DNA of 64,000 nt from Thecaphora thlaspeos (taxonomy: Eukaryota > Basidiomycota > Ustilaginomycetes > Urocystidales > Glomosporiaceae): the NCBI GenBank assembly GCA_900291925.1, contig UWYS01000013.1:62001-126000 (forward strand), in the 5' to 3' direction. Positions within the stretch are counted from its first letter, which is position 1. Each line of letters begins with the position of its first letter. Both the position numbers and the translations under genes were made by a program. Positions 34,035 through 46,200 of the stretch are shown here, piece after piece. The notes under the pieces were generated by a model. It saw only the letters and a program-made list of their open reading frames with translations, was not told the DNA's origin and ran no database searches.

Positions 34035-35121
34035 GACGGGGACATCCAGATGGGGCCGCCTTGGCTATAGTGTGGTCCTTGGAGCTGTATTGAGCGGGCG
34101 AGCGAGAAGTAGGCGTGAAGAAGAGATGGGATGCTAGCGAAATCGCTTGAGCTAATGAGAAAGACTGGGACGACCAAGCCGATGGGAATGGTATGGCTCC
34201 TCGGTCGGGAGGACAGAGCCGTATCGAGGTAGCCCCGGATCGAAAGGACGTCAGAATGCTACAGCGGAGGAGCGAGGAGAATGTTGGAGCGTTGTCACCC
34301 CGGGCAACTGTCCATCCTCCTCACAAAAGGTCGGAAAGAGCGGAACGACACCGGGTGGAGGGCTTGGCAGGTGGAAAAACGAAGGCCAAGTGGTTTGGAA
34401 GGCAGGTGCGGAAGCGGGTTAGGGGTCCCGCGTAACGAGCAGCGGCGGCGGCGGGAGTGAGAGCTGCGGTTGTCTTGACGGTATGGCGGTAGTGAGGTGC
34501 GACACAAAAGGAGGGAAGGGTTGTGGGTTGGAGGAGTCCGAGGGTCGGAAGGCGAACAGGCGGTGATAGCGCAGTTGGCCGCCTGCCGACGAGAGCGAGC
34601 ACATACGAGTCGAGAGAGGCCCGTAGTCCGGAAAGGGCCTTCCCCTCCGCTCGGGCTGGCGCTTGGCCTGGGCGCCAGCTGACGGCGTTCAAAGGCAGTG
34701 TGCCACCTGTGACTCGCGGTCTTTGCTCGCGCCCAGTGTGAGTGCCCTGCCTCGCCCTGCGTCCGACTTGCTCACCTCGCTTCCTGCTGCGTTCCACAGG
34801 CCAAAAAGCCCAGCCCAGCCCGCCTCGGCCATCATCGTGACTCCCTCGAGCGGCGCTCTTCCATCGCCTTCATCGCCTTCCTCCGTCGGCACCTCGCAGC
34901 ACGCACCGATACAACATCTGCAAGCGTATCAGCATAATTGTCCATTGGATTGTCTATCCCCCAGAATCGGGGGCCAGGGTGGGATCTGGGAATACACGAG
35001 GTTCACGGGCAATTACAGGGCGGCGCCTGCTAGCCGGATCAGGGGGTGGGAGGGAAAGAGGGGTATCCTAAACGACGACCACGATGACCCGTTCCGACGA
35101 CAGGCCAACGGACCGTCTCAT
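34035..35121. other. Intergenic, upstream of the FAM214-like gene
   Basis: About 1.1 kb between two minus-strand genes, holding the FAM214-like promoter and the PalI-like 3' region. No gene supported. An intron-like GTGAGT...TTCCACAG pair (34738-34800, plus strand) has no recognisable coding flank. Confidence 0.45.
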
Positions 35122-35310
35122 CTACCGCTTCTCGGCGGGGTACTGTCCGGTCGGGTGCGAATGCGTGTACCCGCCCATGGCGCTGTCGTAGCCGGGCGGG
35201 CCTGTGGTCGAGTGTCCCTCGTAAAACGAGGCCTGCTGCTCCCCATGGTGCTGGTAGTGGCTCGTCGACCCTTCATGCACATCCTCGTACCGCGTCGGCA
35301 TCCTCTGATG

Positions 35311-35343
<33 letters not shown>

Positions 35344-37241
35344 GTCGTGTTGGTCGTATGCAGAGCTGGCATAGTCGTTGTAGCTGCCGCCTCCGTGGCC
35401 GTCGTCCGACACATACGCATCGTTGCGAGTCCCTTCCTGCCGCTGCTGTTGCTGCTGCTGCCCAGTTCCCGCTGCTAGTGTCGTCGCCGTAGCTGTCAGG
35501 CCGAAGCCGTCATCGAGCGTAGCCTGTCGGCGGACGGGCGACGCTGCGTCGGAGCCGGGCCCGCCGTAAGGGATCTCGGACGACTGGTGCAGCAATTGGT
35601 CGGTCGGCGAGACGGGCGGAATAGACGGCAGCGTCCGAGGCGGGCTGCGCAACCGCGAACCGCTCTCGCTCGCCTGCCGCTGCGGGTAGCTCGACGTCTG
35701 CTGCTGCTGCTGCGGCTCGTAGGATGAATACTGGTGGACACCGCCGTGCCCGCCGTGTCCGACGCCCATCGCTGCTGCACCTCCAAAGGTAGAACCGCTA
35801 TAATCGGTCGAGTAGCCGTACTCGCCCGTTGGCTGCCTCCGCGCGCCGCTAGTCGGGCCGACGCTCTTGTAGGCATACGTTCCAGACTGCTCCGACGTCG
35901 GGCTGGCCACCATGGGGTGAAGCGAGCCGTCGACACCATCGCGATACGGCTGCGGACCGACGCCAGGCGGGTAGCGGTCGTCGTCGGCAGCCTGGCCCGG
36001 GGCGACGTTGCCAAACATGGTCGACTGGTGGTGGTGCATCGGCTCGGGCATCGCAGACGATGCGCCAAAGTTGCTGCCGGAGCGGATCGAGTGGGCGCCG
36101 TGGCCGGCCGCGTTGTTCTTTGGGGGCGAAGCGTAGGCGGCCATCGCCGACGGCTCCCTTCGTCCGTAGCCGGCACCGACGCCCGGCACCGCAGCGGCCG
36201 CGCCCGCACCGACGCCTGTGTTCAGGTATTGGACGTTGTTGTGCTGGCTTGCGGGCGTGTCGCATGCGCCGTCGTCGTAGTCGCGCTTCAGAGGCACCTC
36301 ATACTCGGTCTCGTACTCGGCGAAGCGGGGTAGGTCGCCGGTCGTGCGGCCATTCTTCTGGTCCGTTTCGTTCTGCCTGCGCAGCCTATCGTTCTCTGCC
36401 TGGAGCGCTTGCATCCGCATCTGCTCGGCGTACTGATCCTTGGGACCACCCTTCCCGGGCCTCTGGCCGTAGCCGCCGGCGTACTCGTCCTTTACCCTGT
36501 TGCGCCGGCGTCCGCCGCCGCCACCGCCGCAGCAGAAAGCGAAGCCGGAGAGGAAGAGGAGAACCCAGGCGGCGAATGTCATCCAGATGGCGGTGCCGAG
36601 CTCGGCCGAGGCGCCGCTGACACTGTTGATACGCTTCTTTGCGATAATGAAGAGGGCCAGGTCGAGACCAAAGGCGATGGCGGCGACGACGGCGGCAAGG
36701 CTGCTTAAGCAGGTGCCGAGGCAGTTGCGGCTCATCGGCCGGCAGAGCGCCAGCAGACCCATCAGCACGGCGGCGGCAGCGAGGCCGAGGGCTGTTGTGA
36801 GAGGATGGGGGAGAGCAAGGGAACAAGAGATAAGAAACGATGATCAGCCGTGGACATGACGACGGCGAGTCTCGGCTTGGGCCGACACACATGCGCTCTG
36901 CATTCTACACTGCGGGGGCTTCACGTACCAATGGGATGGAGAATGAGCGTGTAGGTGAGACCCTTGATAACGGCGGACGAATACCTTGAGCTGATGATCG
37001 TGATTCCGAGCAGCTGGTTGGGGTCAAATTTGTAGCCGATGGTGGGGCTGCTGCACTGGTAGCCGATGCAGTAGCCCAGGACGCCGAGGGTGGCGGTCTG
37101 GCCCGCCTCTACGCCCCTCCCGCCGATGGTGGCCTTGAGGAAGTAGATCGAGTTCCATACGGGCGTCGAGATGGTGACGAGGCCGAGCAGCACGGCGGCC
37201 GCGAACGTCATGAGCGTCGCTGGAACGGCGCCGAAGTTCAT
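35122..37241 (-). CDS. palI: SUR7/PalI (Rim9) family membrane protein
   Basis: Exon 1 is 37241-36929, the intron 36928-36792 (GTACGT to AACAG), exon 2 36791-35122; the join LHPI/ALGL keeps phase 1 and completes a transmembrane helix. The product is 660 residues. Four helices lie in the first about 215 residues: MTFAAAVLLGLVTISTPVW, the junction helix ending MGLLALC, LSSLAAVVAAIAFGLDLALF and WMTFAAWVLLFLSGFAF. The loop after helix 1 has GYCIGYQCSSPTIGY, typical of PalI/Rim9. A long cytosolic tail (about 440 residues) is rich in Gln, Gly, Tyr and Ser with CAG-coded Gln runs. In other fungi Rim9/PalI supports the plasma-membrane sensor of ambient alkaline pH upstream of PacC/Rim101. SUR7-like eisosome proteins share the fold, so the exact role is inferred. 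Confidence 0.85.
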
Positions 37242-38156
37242 GGTGAGGTGAGGCGGTGGGGGATTGGGAGAGCGCGCGGTAGCTTGGTGGCGGTGATCCT
37301 CTAGGCAGGTCGGACGGATCCAGGCGCGGCAGGCGTGGCTCTCTTTGTAAGGCCTAGAGATGGGAGTAGAAGCGGAATGTGCAACTAGAGGTTGTGGTCC
37401 TTCCGGCGGCGGCGGCAGTGGTGGTGGTGGTGGTGGTGGTGGTGGTGGTACAAGTGACAGAGACGGCGCGAGCGAGAGATGCTATCGCACAAAGGCCCTC
37501 TTCGGAAGAACGAGGGAGTGCTTGTGAGGCGGTGTTCGGTAAGCGTCCAATCTCAGCAGCTGCGCAGCTGTTGCGATGGGGTATTGGCAAGAGATGCCTT
37601 TCTGCGGACGGCGTCAAAGTGCGGGTCGCTGTCGGACCGATGTATGTCGTTGATGGACCGAAGAAGAGGATCAAGATGTCGTTGGCGGATCCCCGGTGAC
37701 GATGACAAGAGGAGATCTGCCGTAACTTTGTCGGTCGACACGCCCAGATGGATTGGCGAGGGAGGGTCGAGGAGCAGAAAAGGAGATGGTGTGGCGGTGC
37801 CTGGGAGGAGAGCGAGGAGCGAAAGGGTCAAGAGACAAGAGGCACTCTTGACTGTGCCCCGGCTGCACGCGGGAGCGCCGAAACGCGGGGCAAGCGACGC
37901 TGGCACGGCGGCGAGGCTGTGCCGCGCCGTGGAGCAGGCCAGCCAGCAAAATGCTCAGCTGGCCGCGCACCCAGGCACCAACCACCACCCTGCATCTCGC
38001 CGCTCTCAGCCCCTCGACCCTCGGCAGAGATGTTGCATCTTGGCACATGCGCCAGGCAGGCGTCGGCCTCCGCGACGTCGTGTAAAGTGTAGCAGCAGCA
38101 GCATTTTCATCATAGCTTCGGCATATTGTATTACCACGCCCTCTCTATGTACCGTG
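37242..38156. other. Intergenic with (GGT)n repeat
   Basis: About 0.9 kb between the PalI-like start and the RSE1 stop, both on the minus strand. It has a (GGT)n run (about 37419-37449), probably in the PalI-like 5' region. No gene recognised. Confidence 0.5.
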
Positions 38157-41100
38157 CTAGAAGCCAGTCGTTCCCTCCCTGATCTGGGCCAGCTTCTTGT
38201 TCACCTCGGCCGGTCTCCTCTCCAGTTCATCCGCCACCGCCTTCTGCTTCTGCGGCGTGAGCAGTCCAAACGTCTCGCACAGATCTCCGTCCACCACGCT
38301 CTTGACGGGCGCGTACGAGCTCCTGAACGCCAGGTGGTCCCTCCCGACCATGCTGTTGTTCTCCTGTCGCATGTGCATCTCCAACGTCCCCAACGTGTCC
38401 ACGTCCTCCTTGCTCACGAACGGTATCAGCGTCCCCAGCGTCCCGCTCAACCCCGTGTACAGCACCATTTCCCTACCTCCAGGTACCAGTCGACAGCGAG
38501 ACAGCGACGTCACAATGTCTCCCACGAAAAAGTGGGCGACCAGGTGCGACTTGTGCGGCGCACCGTTCAGCACCGGCTTTTCGTGCACCGTCGTCAGACC
38601 CGTCGGATCCTCGTCGACCGTGCGACTGGTGCGCTCGTCGATGCGCAGCACAAGGACGTTGCCAAACTTGTCGCCCGCTACGACCGTGTCGTAGTCGAGC
38701 ATCGTCAGGCTCGTCACAAAGCGCGGCATCACGTCGTCGGCAAAGATGACGAGCCGGTTGTCCAGCGCCTTGAACGAGACAAAGACGAGCGACTCTTGCA
38801 TGTCGCCCACCACGATCCGCGACCCTTGCGCGTCCAGCGAAACGATGGCCGACGCAAAGTTGCGGTTCTCGCTCTTGCGCAGCAGCTTCTTCTTGCCCAG
38901 GTCGTAGATCCGCAGCGACCGCCCGATCCCCGCGAGCAGGCGGCCCTGGAACGACCGGAGCGCGAGCGGGACATCGTCCACTTCGGTCCGGTGCATCAAC
39001 TCCAGCTGGCGGCCCTCTAGGCGGATCTTGTAGACGGACACGTAGGCCTTGGAGCACGAGCGCGGCGAGAGCTCAACGTCGACGCCCGACCCAACGACGA
39101 GGTGCGGCTCGCCGTCGTGCGAGGCAAACTTAACGACAGCGACGCTGAACGCCGCCTCGTTGTCCTCGAGCTCGACCTGATGGAGCGTCTGCGCCTCGGT
39201 TCCGTCGACGACGCGCAGACAGCTCGACCACTGCCCCGCCTCGGCGCGCATCGGACCGAACTCGGAGGCGGGCAGGTCCAGGACGCCGCGCTGCGCCGGC
39301 TTCAGCGGTTTGGCCAGCTCTGCCTCGCGCTTTCGCCGCGCACTCGGCGAGAGCGTCCGGTGGTCCGCCTCGGCGACGTAGAGCAGGCCGGCCTTGTCCG
39401 GGTGCGCGGCAAACTTGCGCGGCGTGTATGAGAGCGGTGTGCTGTCCTGTTTGAGCTTGGTCCCCAGCGTCGGGATGGTAAAGATGCGCAGGCTGCTGCC
39501 GATAATGCCGATCAGGCCCTCGGGGCACAGCTCGGCGCTAAAGCTCCACGCATGGTCGAGCGCCTCAAAGATGAGCGGGACAAAGTGGAGGCGCGACTGG
39601 TAGGTATAGCTGAGCCACGAGCGGCTGCTGAGCGCTAGCACGGCGCGCTGTCCCTGGACAGTGGTACGGATCAGCCGGACCGGCTTGCTGCCGAGGAAGC
39701 GGGTACGCGTGTCGGTCAGCTGGCCCGTCACGGCGTCGAGCACGGTGCGCAGCAGCACGCCGTTCTGCAGGCCGATGTTGACAAAGAGCGTCGGGTGGTG
39801 GCGGTCGACGATGTTGTCCTGCATCTCGGCGATGCAGATGCTCGAGGGGAGCGCGGTGAGTGCCTGGATCGAGATCGACGCGAGCGTGCTATCTGGGTCG
39901 AGCGAGACCATGCAGACCGTCGAGTCGGCGCAACCGGCGGCAAGATAGGGGGTCCGCTGTCGGCCCTCGGGGCACTCGGCCATGCTCATCGTCAGGACGC
40001 GCGCGCCCATCGCCTTGCGCTCCTGGAACTCGTTGAGCTGCCCCTCCATGTCGAGCTCAAAGTAGACAATCTCATTGCTGCTGAGCGCCACCACAACCTG
40101 GCGCTCGTTGGTGGTCGACGCGACAATGGTCGTCGGCTGGCCATTAGGCAGGCTCGGCGTCGCCCACTCGTTGACCTGCTTGTCGGCGAGGATGTGGCGG
40201 ATGCCGTGCGGATGGACCTGGAGCAGCGCGTCCTGGCCGAGCTGCTGGACAGCGAGCGTCGGCGACGTGGTGAGGAAGCCGCTGTCCGAGACCTCCTCGA
40301 TCGTCTCGCCGATGCTGAGCACCAGCGTGCCGTTGACGAAGCTGAGGATGATGTAGCTGTCGAACTCGTCCTGCCGCGTCAGCTTGGTCGTCCATACCGC
40401 ATTGGGCACGCCGGGCAGGTCGGAGCTGACGGCCTCCTGCACCTCGAGACCGTGGCGCAGCATTTTGAGGCTGCTACGCGGACCGCGCCCGCAGGCGGCA
40501 AAGATCTGCGGCGAGTCGGCGCCGAGAGGGTTGAGCACCTTGGCGTCGAGGATCGGATCGAGGCTCGGCAGCTCGTCGACCTGGATCAGGTTCTCGAGCG
40601 GCCGCGGCGTAAAGTTCGGGAGAGCGGGCGGATGGGCGCCGGCGCCGTGGTCTTCGTAGTCGGTCGAGGCGTACTCGGGTAGGTCATCGTCGTCGCCGAG
40701 CTTCTGGAAAGAGTAGAGGTAGTGAGCGCCGAACTCGGAGGCGACAAAAAGGAAGCCGGCGCGGAGGATGCAGAGACCCGTCGCGACGGGGACCGTGTCA
40801 AAATACTTGAGCTTGAGCGAGCGAATCTCCTCCTCGTCGTGCTCCATCGTCACCTTGAAGAGGTCGCCATCTTCTGTCTGGAGCAGGAGGAAGAAGGCGT
40901 TCTTCATTTTGTGGAGGACGTTAGCGACGATGAGCGTGCCGCGGCGCTCTCCCTCGCGCTCGAGAGGGTTGAGGCGGCGCGGTATGGGGACGCGATGGTC
41001 AGCCTGGCCCTGGTGCTGGTAGGTGATGTAGTCCTCGCTGCAGACGAGCACGCCGCTGGGGCCGTCCCACCGCTCGAGGTTCTGGTTGTAGCCGCCGGGG

Positions 41101-41813
41101 ACCTGGATCAGCAGGTTGGCGCGCGGGTCGACGGGCTCGGACCACTTGCGCACGACGTGGTTGAGGCCGAGGTCGAGCTCGTAGTAGACGAGCGCCTTTT
41201 CGGCCTTGTCAAAGGCCTTGCCCGTCGCGTCCTGGTCCGACTCGGAGTAGTCGACCTCGAGGCTGGCAAAGAGCGGGTTCTCGAAGCCGACGTCTATGCC
41301 GACGATGCTGTGTATAATTGCGTTGGCTTTGTGCGCCTCGAGCGGGCTGGATATTGTGAGGTTGGCGGCGGCGTCGCGGTTGAGGATGTAGACGAGCTTG
41401 GCCTTTTCCATGGCGCCGATCATGACGGCCCTGCCCTTTGGGTCGGTGGCAAGGTACTGTCCGGGGACGATGCGACGTGAGCCGGAGCGGCCGTAGGTCT
41501 CCTGGTGGAGCTTGTCAAAGGTGTTGGTGACGGGCTGGTATTCGAGGATGACGATGCGGCCCGAGTCTGAGCCGACGATGAGGTAGTCCTTGGAGCCGCC
41601 GGTGAGGCGGAAGCTGGCGAGGCTGCGCACCACGCCAAAGGCCTCCTGGGTAAGGAGGGTGGCGACCTTGCCGGTTTGCGTGTCTGGACAGAGGAGCTCG
41701 ATGCGGTTCGACTTGGCCAGGATGATTTCCTGCTGACGTGTCCCGGAGAACTGGCCGACGACCGAGGCCGTGACGTTGCTGGGCGCCTGGAGTGTAAGGT
41801 TGTAGAGGTGCAT
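38157..41813 (-). CDS. RSE1: Pre-mRNA splicing factor Rse1 (SF3B3)
   Basis: Subunit of the SF3b complex of U2 snRNP, which holds the branch-point region during spliceosome assembly. One uninterrupted frame of 1218 residues, matching human SF3B3 almost exactly in length. The start MHLYNLTLQAP is family-typical. Blocks diagnostic of SF3B3 include SFRLTGGSKDYLIVGSDSG, YILNRDAAANLTISSPLEA, FLFVASEFGAHYLYSFQKLG, FAACGRGPRSSLKMLRHGLE, LVLSIGETIEEVSDSGFL, IGLQNGVLLRTVLD, and VYDLGKKKLLRK-like IYDLGKKKLLRKSENR. The protein folds into three beta-propellers (DDB1-like). No intron in the coding frame. Divergent from TOM5. Confidence 0.97.
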   Translation of the reverse strand: MHLYNLTLQAPSNVTASVVGQFSGTRQQEIILAKSNRIELLCPDTQTGKVATLLTQEAFGVVRSLASFRLTGGSKDYLIVGSDSGRIVILEYQPVTNTFDKLHQETYGRSGSRRIVPGQYLATDPKGRAVMIGAMEKAKLVYILNRDAAANLTISSPLEAHKANAIIHSIVGIDVGFENPLFASLEVDYSESDQDATGKAFDKAEKALVYYELDLGLNHVVRKWSEPVDPRANLLIQVPGGYNQNLERWDGPSGVLVCSEDYITYQHQGQADHRVPIPRRLNPLEREGERRGTLIVANVLHKMKNAFFLLLQTEDGDLFKVTMEHDEEEIRSLKLKYFDTVPVATGLCILRAGFLFVASEFGAHYLYSFQKLGDDDDLPEYASTDYEDHGAGAHPPALPNFTPRPLENLIQVDELPSLDPILDAKVLNPLGADSPQIFAACGRGPRSSLKMLRHGLEVQEAVSSDLPGVPNAVWTTKLTRQDEFDSYIILSFVNGTLVLSIGETIEEVSDSGFLTTSPTLAVQQLGQDALLQVHPHGIRHILADKQVNEWATPSLPNGQPTTIVASTTNERQVVVALSSNEIVYFELDMEGQLNEFQERKAMGARVLTMSMAECPEGRQRTPYLAAGCADSTVCMVSLDPDSTLASISIQALTALPSSICIAEMQDNIVDRHHPTLFVNIGLQNGVLLRTVLDAVTGQLTDTRTRFLGSKPVRLIRTTVQGQRAVLALSSRSWLSYTYQSRLHFVPLIFEALDHAWSFSAELCPEGLIGIIGSSLRIFTIPTLGTKLKQDSTPLSYTPRKFAAHPDKAGLLYVAEADHRTLSPSARRKREAELAKPLKPAQRGVLDLPASEFGPMRAEAGQWSSCLRVVDGTEAQTLHQVELEDNEAAFSVAVVKFASHDGEPHLVVGSGVDVELSPRSCSKAYVSVYKIRLEGRQLELMHRTEVDDVPLALRSFQGRLLAGIGRSLRIYDLGKKKLLRKSENRNFASAIVSLDAQGSRIVVGDMQESLVFVSFKALDNRLVIFADDVMPRFVTSLTMLDYDTVVAGDKFGNVLVLRIDERTSRTVDEDPTGLTTVHEKPVLNGAPHKSHLVAHFFVGDIVTSLSRCRLVPGGREMVLYTGLSGTLGTLIPFVSKEDVDTLGTLEMHMRQENNSMVGRDHLAFRSSYAPVKSVVDGDLCETFGLLTPQKQKAVADELERRPAEVNKKLAQIREGTTGF

Positions 41814-42290
41814 CGTGGGCGACGGCGGCAGAAGCGGCAGTGATCGAGGGGGGTTTGGCCTGTCTGTCTGTCTGTCTGTCGGATGGCAGGTTCCGACAGG
41901 TCAGACGAGGGGTCAAAGTCCGGTGCCGAGCAGTTGCGCCGTGTCTGTCGTCGTGGCCGTGGTCGTGGATTAGCGGACGCGAGCGGTCCAGCGCCGGCCG
42001 GCCTGGGGACGTGCGGGGTGGTGGGTGGTGGGTGGTGGGTGGTGATAGTGTGGAGAGGAGAGGCGAGGTGAGGTGGGCGTGCACACTTTGCCCTTTGCGA
42101 AGTCATTTTCCAGCGGCAGCGGCGCTTGCTTAGTCAGCCATACTTGGCCGTGTGGAGTTCCGAGAAAGGCCGTTGCTCCTCCTCGCCTCCTCGGCCCTTT
42201 TCTCTACACCACCACCGCCACCTTCGTCGACGCTTCACTCACCACCACCACCACCAGACCCCCTCCCACCACCTCACTAGAAGCGACACA
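41814..42290. promoter_or_regulatory. Divergent promoter, RSE1 / TOM5
   Basis: About 480 bp between the RSE1 and TOM5 starts. It contains a CTGT repeat (TGTCTGTCTGTCTGTCTGTC at about 41860-41880), a GGTGGTGGGTGG-type run (about 42018-42045) and a CCACCA-rich leader before TOM5. Confidence 0.55.
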
Positions 42291-42647
42291 ATGTTTGGAG
42301 GTGAGCCGATCTAAGCCAGACCGACACCTCACCACGACCATCGCACCCCCTCTCACTGCGAGCCAGAGTAGCTGTAACACCAAGCTGACCGCCGCTCCAC
42401 CGTGACAGGAGCCCCGCCCGCCCCCTCTCCCGCCGAACGCGCCGCCGCCCGTCTTCAGCTTCGCCAGACGTTCCACGGTCTCAGTCTATACGTTGCCTCC
42501 CTCTGGAGTGGTAAGTCTCCCCTTTCCCCCTCCTCGCCCGCTTGCTCGAATAACGATCGACTGACTCTCCTTCCCCACGTCTCGACTCCTCCAGCTCCCC
42601 TCGTACTCTACTACGCCAACCAGCTACTCGGTCGACACATTGCCTAA
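42291..42647 (+). CDS. TOM5: Mitochondrial import receptor subunit Tom5
   Basis: Small tail-anchored subunit of the TOM complex in the outer membrane; it passes preproteins to the Tom40 channel. Exons are 42291-42300 (ten nt), 42409-42510 and 42595-42647; introns 42301-42408 (GTGAGC to GACAG) and 42511-42594 (GTAAGT to CCAG). The product is 54 residues. It begins MFGGAPPAPSPAERAAAR, followed by one hydrophobic segment (LYVASLWSAPLVLYYANQLL). The MFG start, the Glu/Ala/Arg cytosolic helix and the YVA.LW..P membrane motif match yeast Tom5. Too short and intron-split to be found by simple frame calling. Confidence 0.88.
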
Positions 42648-43285
42648 ATGCTCGTTGCACACAAGTAAACACATGTATTCATAGCCGCTCGCTCCTAGCG
42701 TCCGAAGTCGCACCTATCACAGACGACTGCGTGCATGCCTTCAACGCTCCTCGAAACGTGCATTGTACCTCATCACAACTCTCTCGAGCAAGCCGAAAGC
42801 GATTGCTGCAATCGCTTCCTTGACTTGCCCAATACTGCGAGCTCAGTTTCACTGCAACGTTGGAGACGGACGATTGACTCCACCCCTCGGCCAGCTCAGG
42901 CGTGAGACCGACTCAGGACCTCATCGTTCTTGGCCGATCATATCCGATCCGTACCGATTGCGTAAGAGCCAAGTGCAAGAGAAGATGAGGACGTGAGGGG
43001 GTGGGGAACGAAGAGAGACTGCGGCTGAATGGACGGCAAGCCTCTTTCTGCAGAGAGTAGATCTCGCTCTGCCGCACCGTTCCACAGGAGAGGCAAATCA
43101 GCAGTGAGGCGTTCCCAACTCGCTGATCCTATGGCTTCCAACGGAGCCGGCAGTGATCTGCCACAATGAGCTATATACATGTGTGTTGCAAGAGACAGCT
43201 CGCAACATCGTCGTCGCACAAAAAAAGCCGGCATGGCGATATCCATACCCAACCGTCTCTCCCGTCGTCTGCTCTCCCTGTCTCC
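42648..43285. other. Convergent intergenic region with inverted repeat
   Basis: About 640 bp between the TOM5 and RRP5 3' ends. A perfect inverted repeat AAGCGATTGC-T-GCAATCGCTT (42797-42817) lies 150 bp past TOM5. No gene seen. Confidence 0.5.
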
Positions 43286-46200
43286 CTACTCATCTCCCTC
43301 GTCTTCCTCATCCTCGTCGCCGGCGCCGGCCTTGTTTTGCATCTCTTGGACAAACTTGCGCGCTCGCTCCAACACCTCCTGCTGACCCTCTGGCGTCCCC
43401 TTTGTCTTTTCAAAGTCGAGCCACTTCTTCAGAACCGACTTGGCCTTCTTGCTTGAGAGGCGGAGTGCCAGCACGCGCTCAAACAGGTTGCTGTGACGGC
43501 GAGGAGAAGAAGGATTGTGACAGAGGGGTCAGCATCGTTGATTCGGCACAAGCAAACCAACAAGGATGAGGGGGCTTCGAAGAACAGGTAACGCGAGAGA
43601 GGACGGGTCGGACTACTCACCGAACGCCGGCGACATTCTTGACCTTGGCCTCCTGGTCGATGTACTGCCACCACAGATCGAGCCTCTTGGCGTACGAGTC
43701 GACGAGGCCTTCAAAGATGGTCCTTCCGCGTTCCGGCTCGCCGTACTTGAACTCGTTGAGCGTAAACGCCGTGATCGTCTTGAAGTGGTCGCGCTTCTCG
43801 AGGCTCTGCAGGCTGCGGGCTAGCAGCAGTCGCGCGTCGTCGGCGCGGTCGTGGCGCAGCATCATCTGGTTCCACGCGATCCACACGTCCGGGACGTAGC
43901 CGAACTTCTTGGTAGCCCGCTTGAACATCGTCTCGGCCTGGTCGAGCTTGTTGGTCTGCTCAAAGATGGCCACCATGCGCAGGTGGATCGTCAGTGCATC
44001 GTTGAGGTGCGCTGCCTCCTTGAACGTCTCCTCGAGCGTCTCTTCGCTCCCGTACGTGTTCTCCAGGTTGAGCAGCGCGATCCACACATTCAGCCGCTCC
44101 TGCTCCTCGCGGAACGAGATGACCTTGATCGCCCGCTTCGCCACCTCGCGCGCCTTGTCGACGTCCGAGAGCTGGAGCTGGAACGACATGAACTGGATCC
44201 AGAGGTAGGAGCTGTTCGGCGAGCCGAGCAGCAGCCGCTCAAAGTCGGTGTTGGACTGAGGCGCCTTGTCCATCAGGTCGGCCGTGAGGTCGTCCTCGAG
44301 CGCTTTGCCCTTACCCTTCTTGCTGCGCTTGTTGCGCTTCGCGGCGACAGCGGCGGCAGAGGTCGAGTCATCGTCGTCAGAGACCGAGGCGGACGAGCCG
44401 GCATCCTCAGAGTCTGAGTCATCGTCAGCGGGGGCGCTCCAGCTGAAGCCGCCCGAGAGCGTGAGAGCGGGAACGACAGCCTTGCTCGAAAGCCCGTTCG
44501 AAGACTTGGCGGGCCGGCTGGTCGAGACGTCCTCGTCGTCCTCGTCCATCTCGATAAAGTCGCCTTCGTCGTCGTCCGAGTCGTCCTCGCTGTCCTCGAC
44601 GCCGTTGAGGAGCGCGCTGACGTCGTGCTCGTCGTCATCGTCATCCTCCTCCTCATCGTCATCGTTCTCTTCATCGTCATCATCGTCCGAGTTCTCGAAA
44701 TCCTTGGCCTCAAAGTAGGACGGCTTGAGGCCGAACGAGATCCGCCTCTTTTCCTTGTTGACGTCGAGCACGATGGCGCGAACCTTATCGCCGACGTGGA
44801 AGGCCTTGATCGCGTCGACCTCCTTGCTGTCGGAGAGCTCGCTGCGGTGGCACAGCCCGCTGAGGCTGGTCCCTTCGATCTGGACAAAGACGCCAAACTC
44901 GGAGATGCCGCGGATGAAACCCTTGACCTTATCACCCTTGCGGTAGTCGATCAGCTTGCGCTCGGCCGGGTCCTTGGCCTTGAGCGCCGCCTCGCGATCC
45001 TTGAGCCCGCTCTTGCTCGAGCCGGGCTCGCTCTTGAGCGACATCTCGACCTTGTTGCTCGCCTCGTCGACATCCATGACGGTGCCCTCGACCACCTGGC
45101 CGGCGACGAAGCGCGGCTTCCAGTCCTTGACGTAACTGTCGAACAGCTCGCGGATCTGGATGCGCGCAACAATGCTGCGGCCGAGCGAGACAAAGAGGCC
45201 CGAGTCGGCTACGCTCTTGACGAAGCCGCGGTACTTGCAGCCCTTCTTGAGGTCCTTGGCCGAGTCGATCTCCGGGTCGACGATCGAAGCGCGGTCGATC
45301 GGCGTGCCGTCGATGGCGGCGAGGCGCGAAGGCCGCGTGCTGACCTGGGCGACGCGGCCGGCCTTCTTCTCGGCAATGACGAGGCAACGGATCTGCTCGT
45401 CCTCCTCCGGCAGCACCGCCTTCTCCGGGTCGGAGAAGTCGTCGGCGCAGTCGGTCAGGTGAAGGATGGCCTTACCGCCCTGGCTCAGCTCGACCATGCA
45501 GTCGTGCTGCTGCGGGCTCCGTCGAACGACGCGGCCGACGCTGACCTCCCCGACCGTGTAACCGGCCGTCGCGTCCGTGACGGCCGCCTTGCCCCCCTTC
45601 GCCGCCGACGACGTAGACTTAAACGCCTTCGACTTGACCTTGTCGCCGCAGATCACGAGGCCCTTGTCGTGATTCTTTTCGACGACGATCAGGTCGTCGA
45701 CCTTGTCGCCCTCGGCCAGCGCCTCGCGCAGCGCCTCGACGGTGACGCTACGCTTGGAGGCCAGGATCGAGAGCGAGATGAGCGCACGGATGCCCGAGGG
45801 CTCCAACGTGAGGACGGCGAGGTCGGCGTGAATGGCGGCGACGGTCGCCTCGACCTTGTCGCCGATCGCGACTGCGTCGACGTTGATCTTGGCCAGGTAG
45901 GCCGCGCTGGCCTGCTTGATGCTGGCCGTGATCCGCCCGCTGGCCGCATCGACGGCAGTGATGCGGACCTTGACCACCTTGCTCTCGGAGAAGCTGGCTT
46001 TGAGGTCGGAGACGTAGTGGTCGGCTAGCTCGCTCGCGGGGACAATGGCGCGCAACTGGCCGTAGAAGTCGACGATCAGGCTCGAGCCGTGCACCTTGGA
46101 GACGGTAGCGTGGGTGATGACGCCAACGCGAGCCTGCTCAGACGTAGCAACGACTGGGAGCTCCGAGGCGACGAGCGTCTTCTTCAACGTCAGCGTGATC

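Noticed and set aside
34663..35478. Plus-strand frame with an intron-like GTGAGT...CACAG pair
   Set aside because: Its 3' half is antisense to the PalI-like tail, and its 5' half has no family sequence; the splice pair may be chance.
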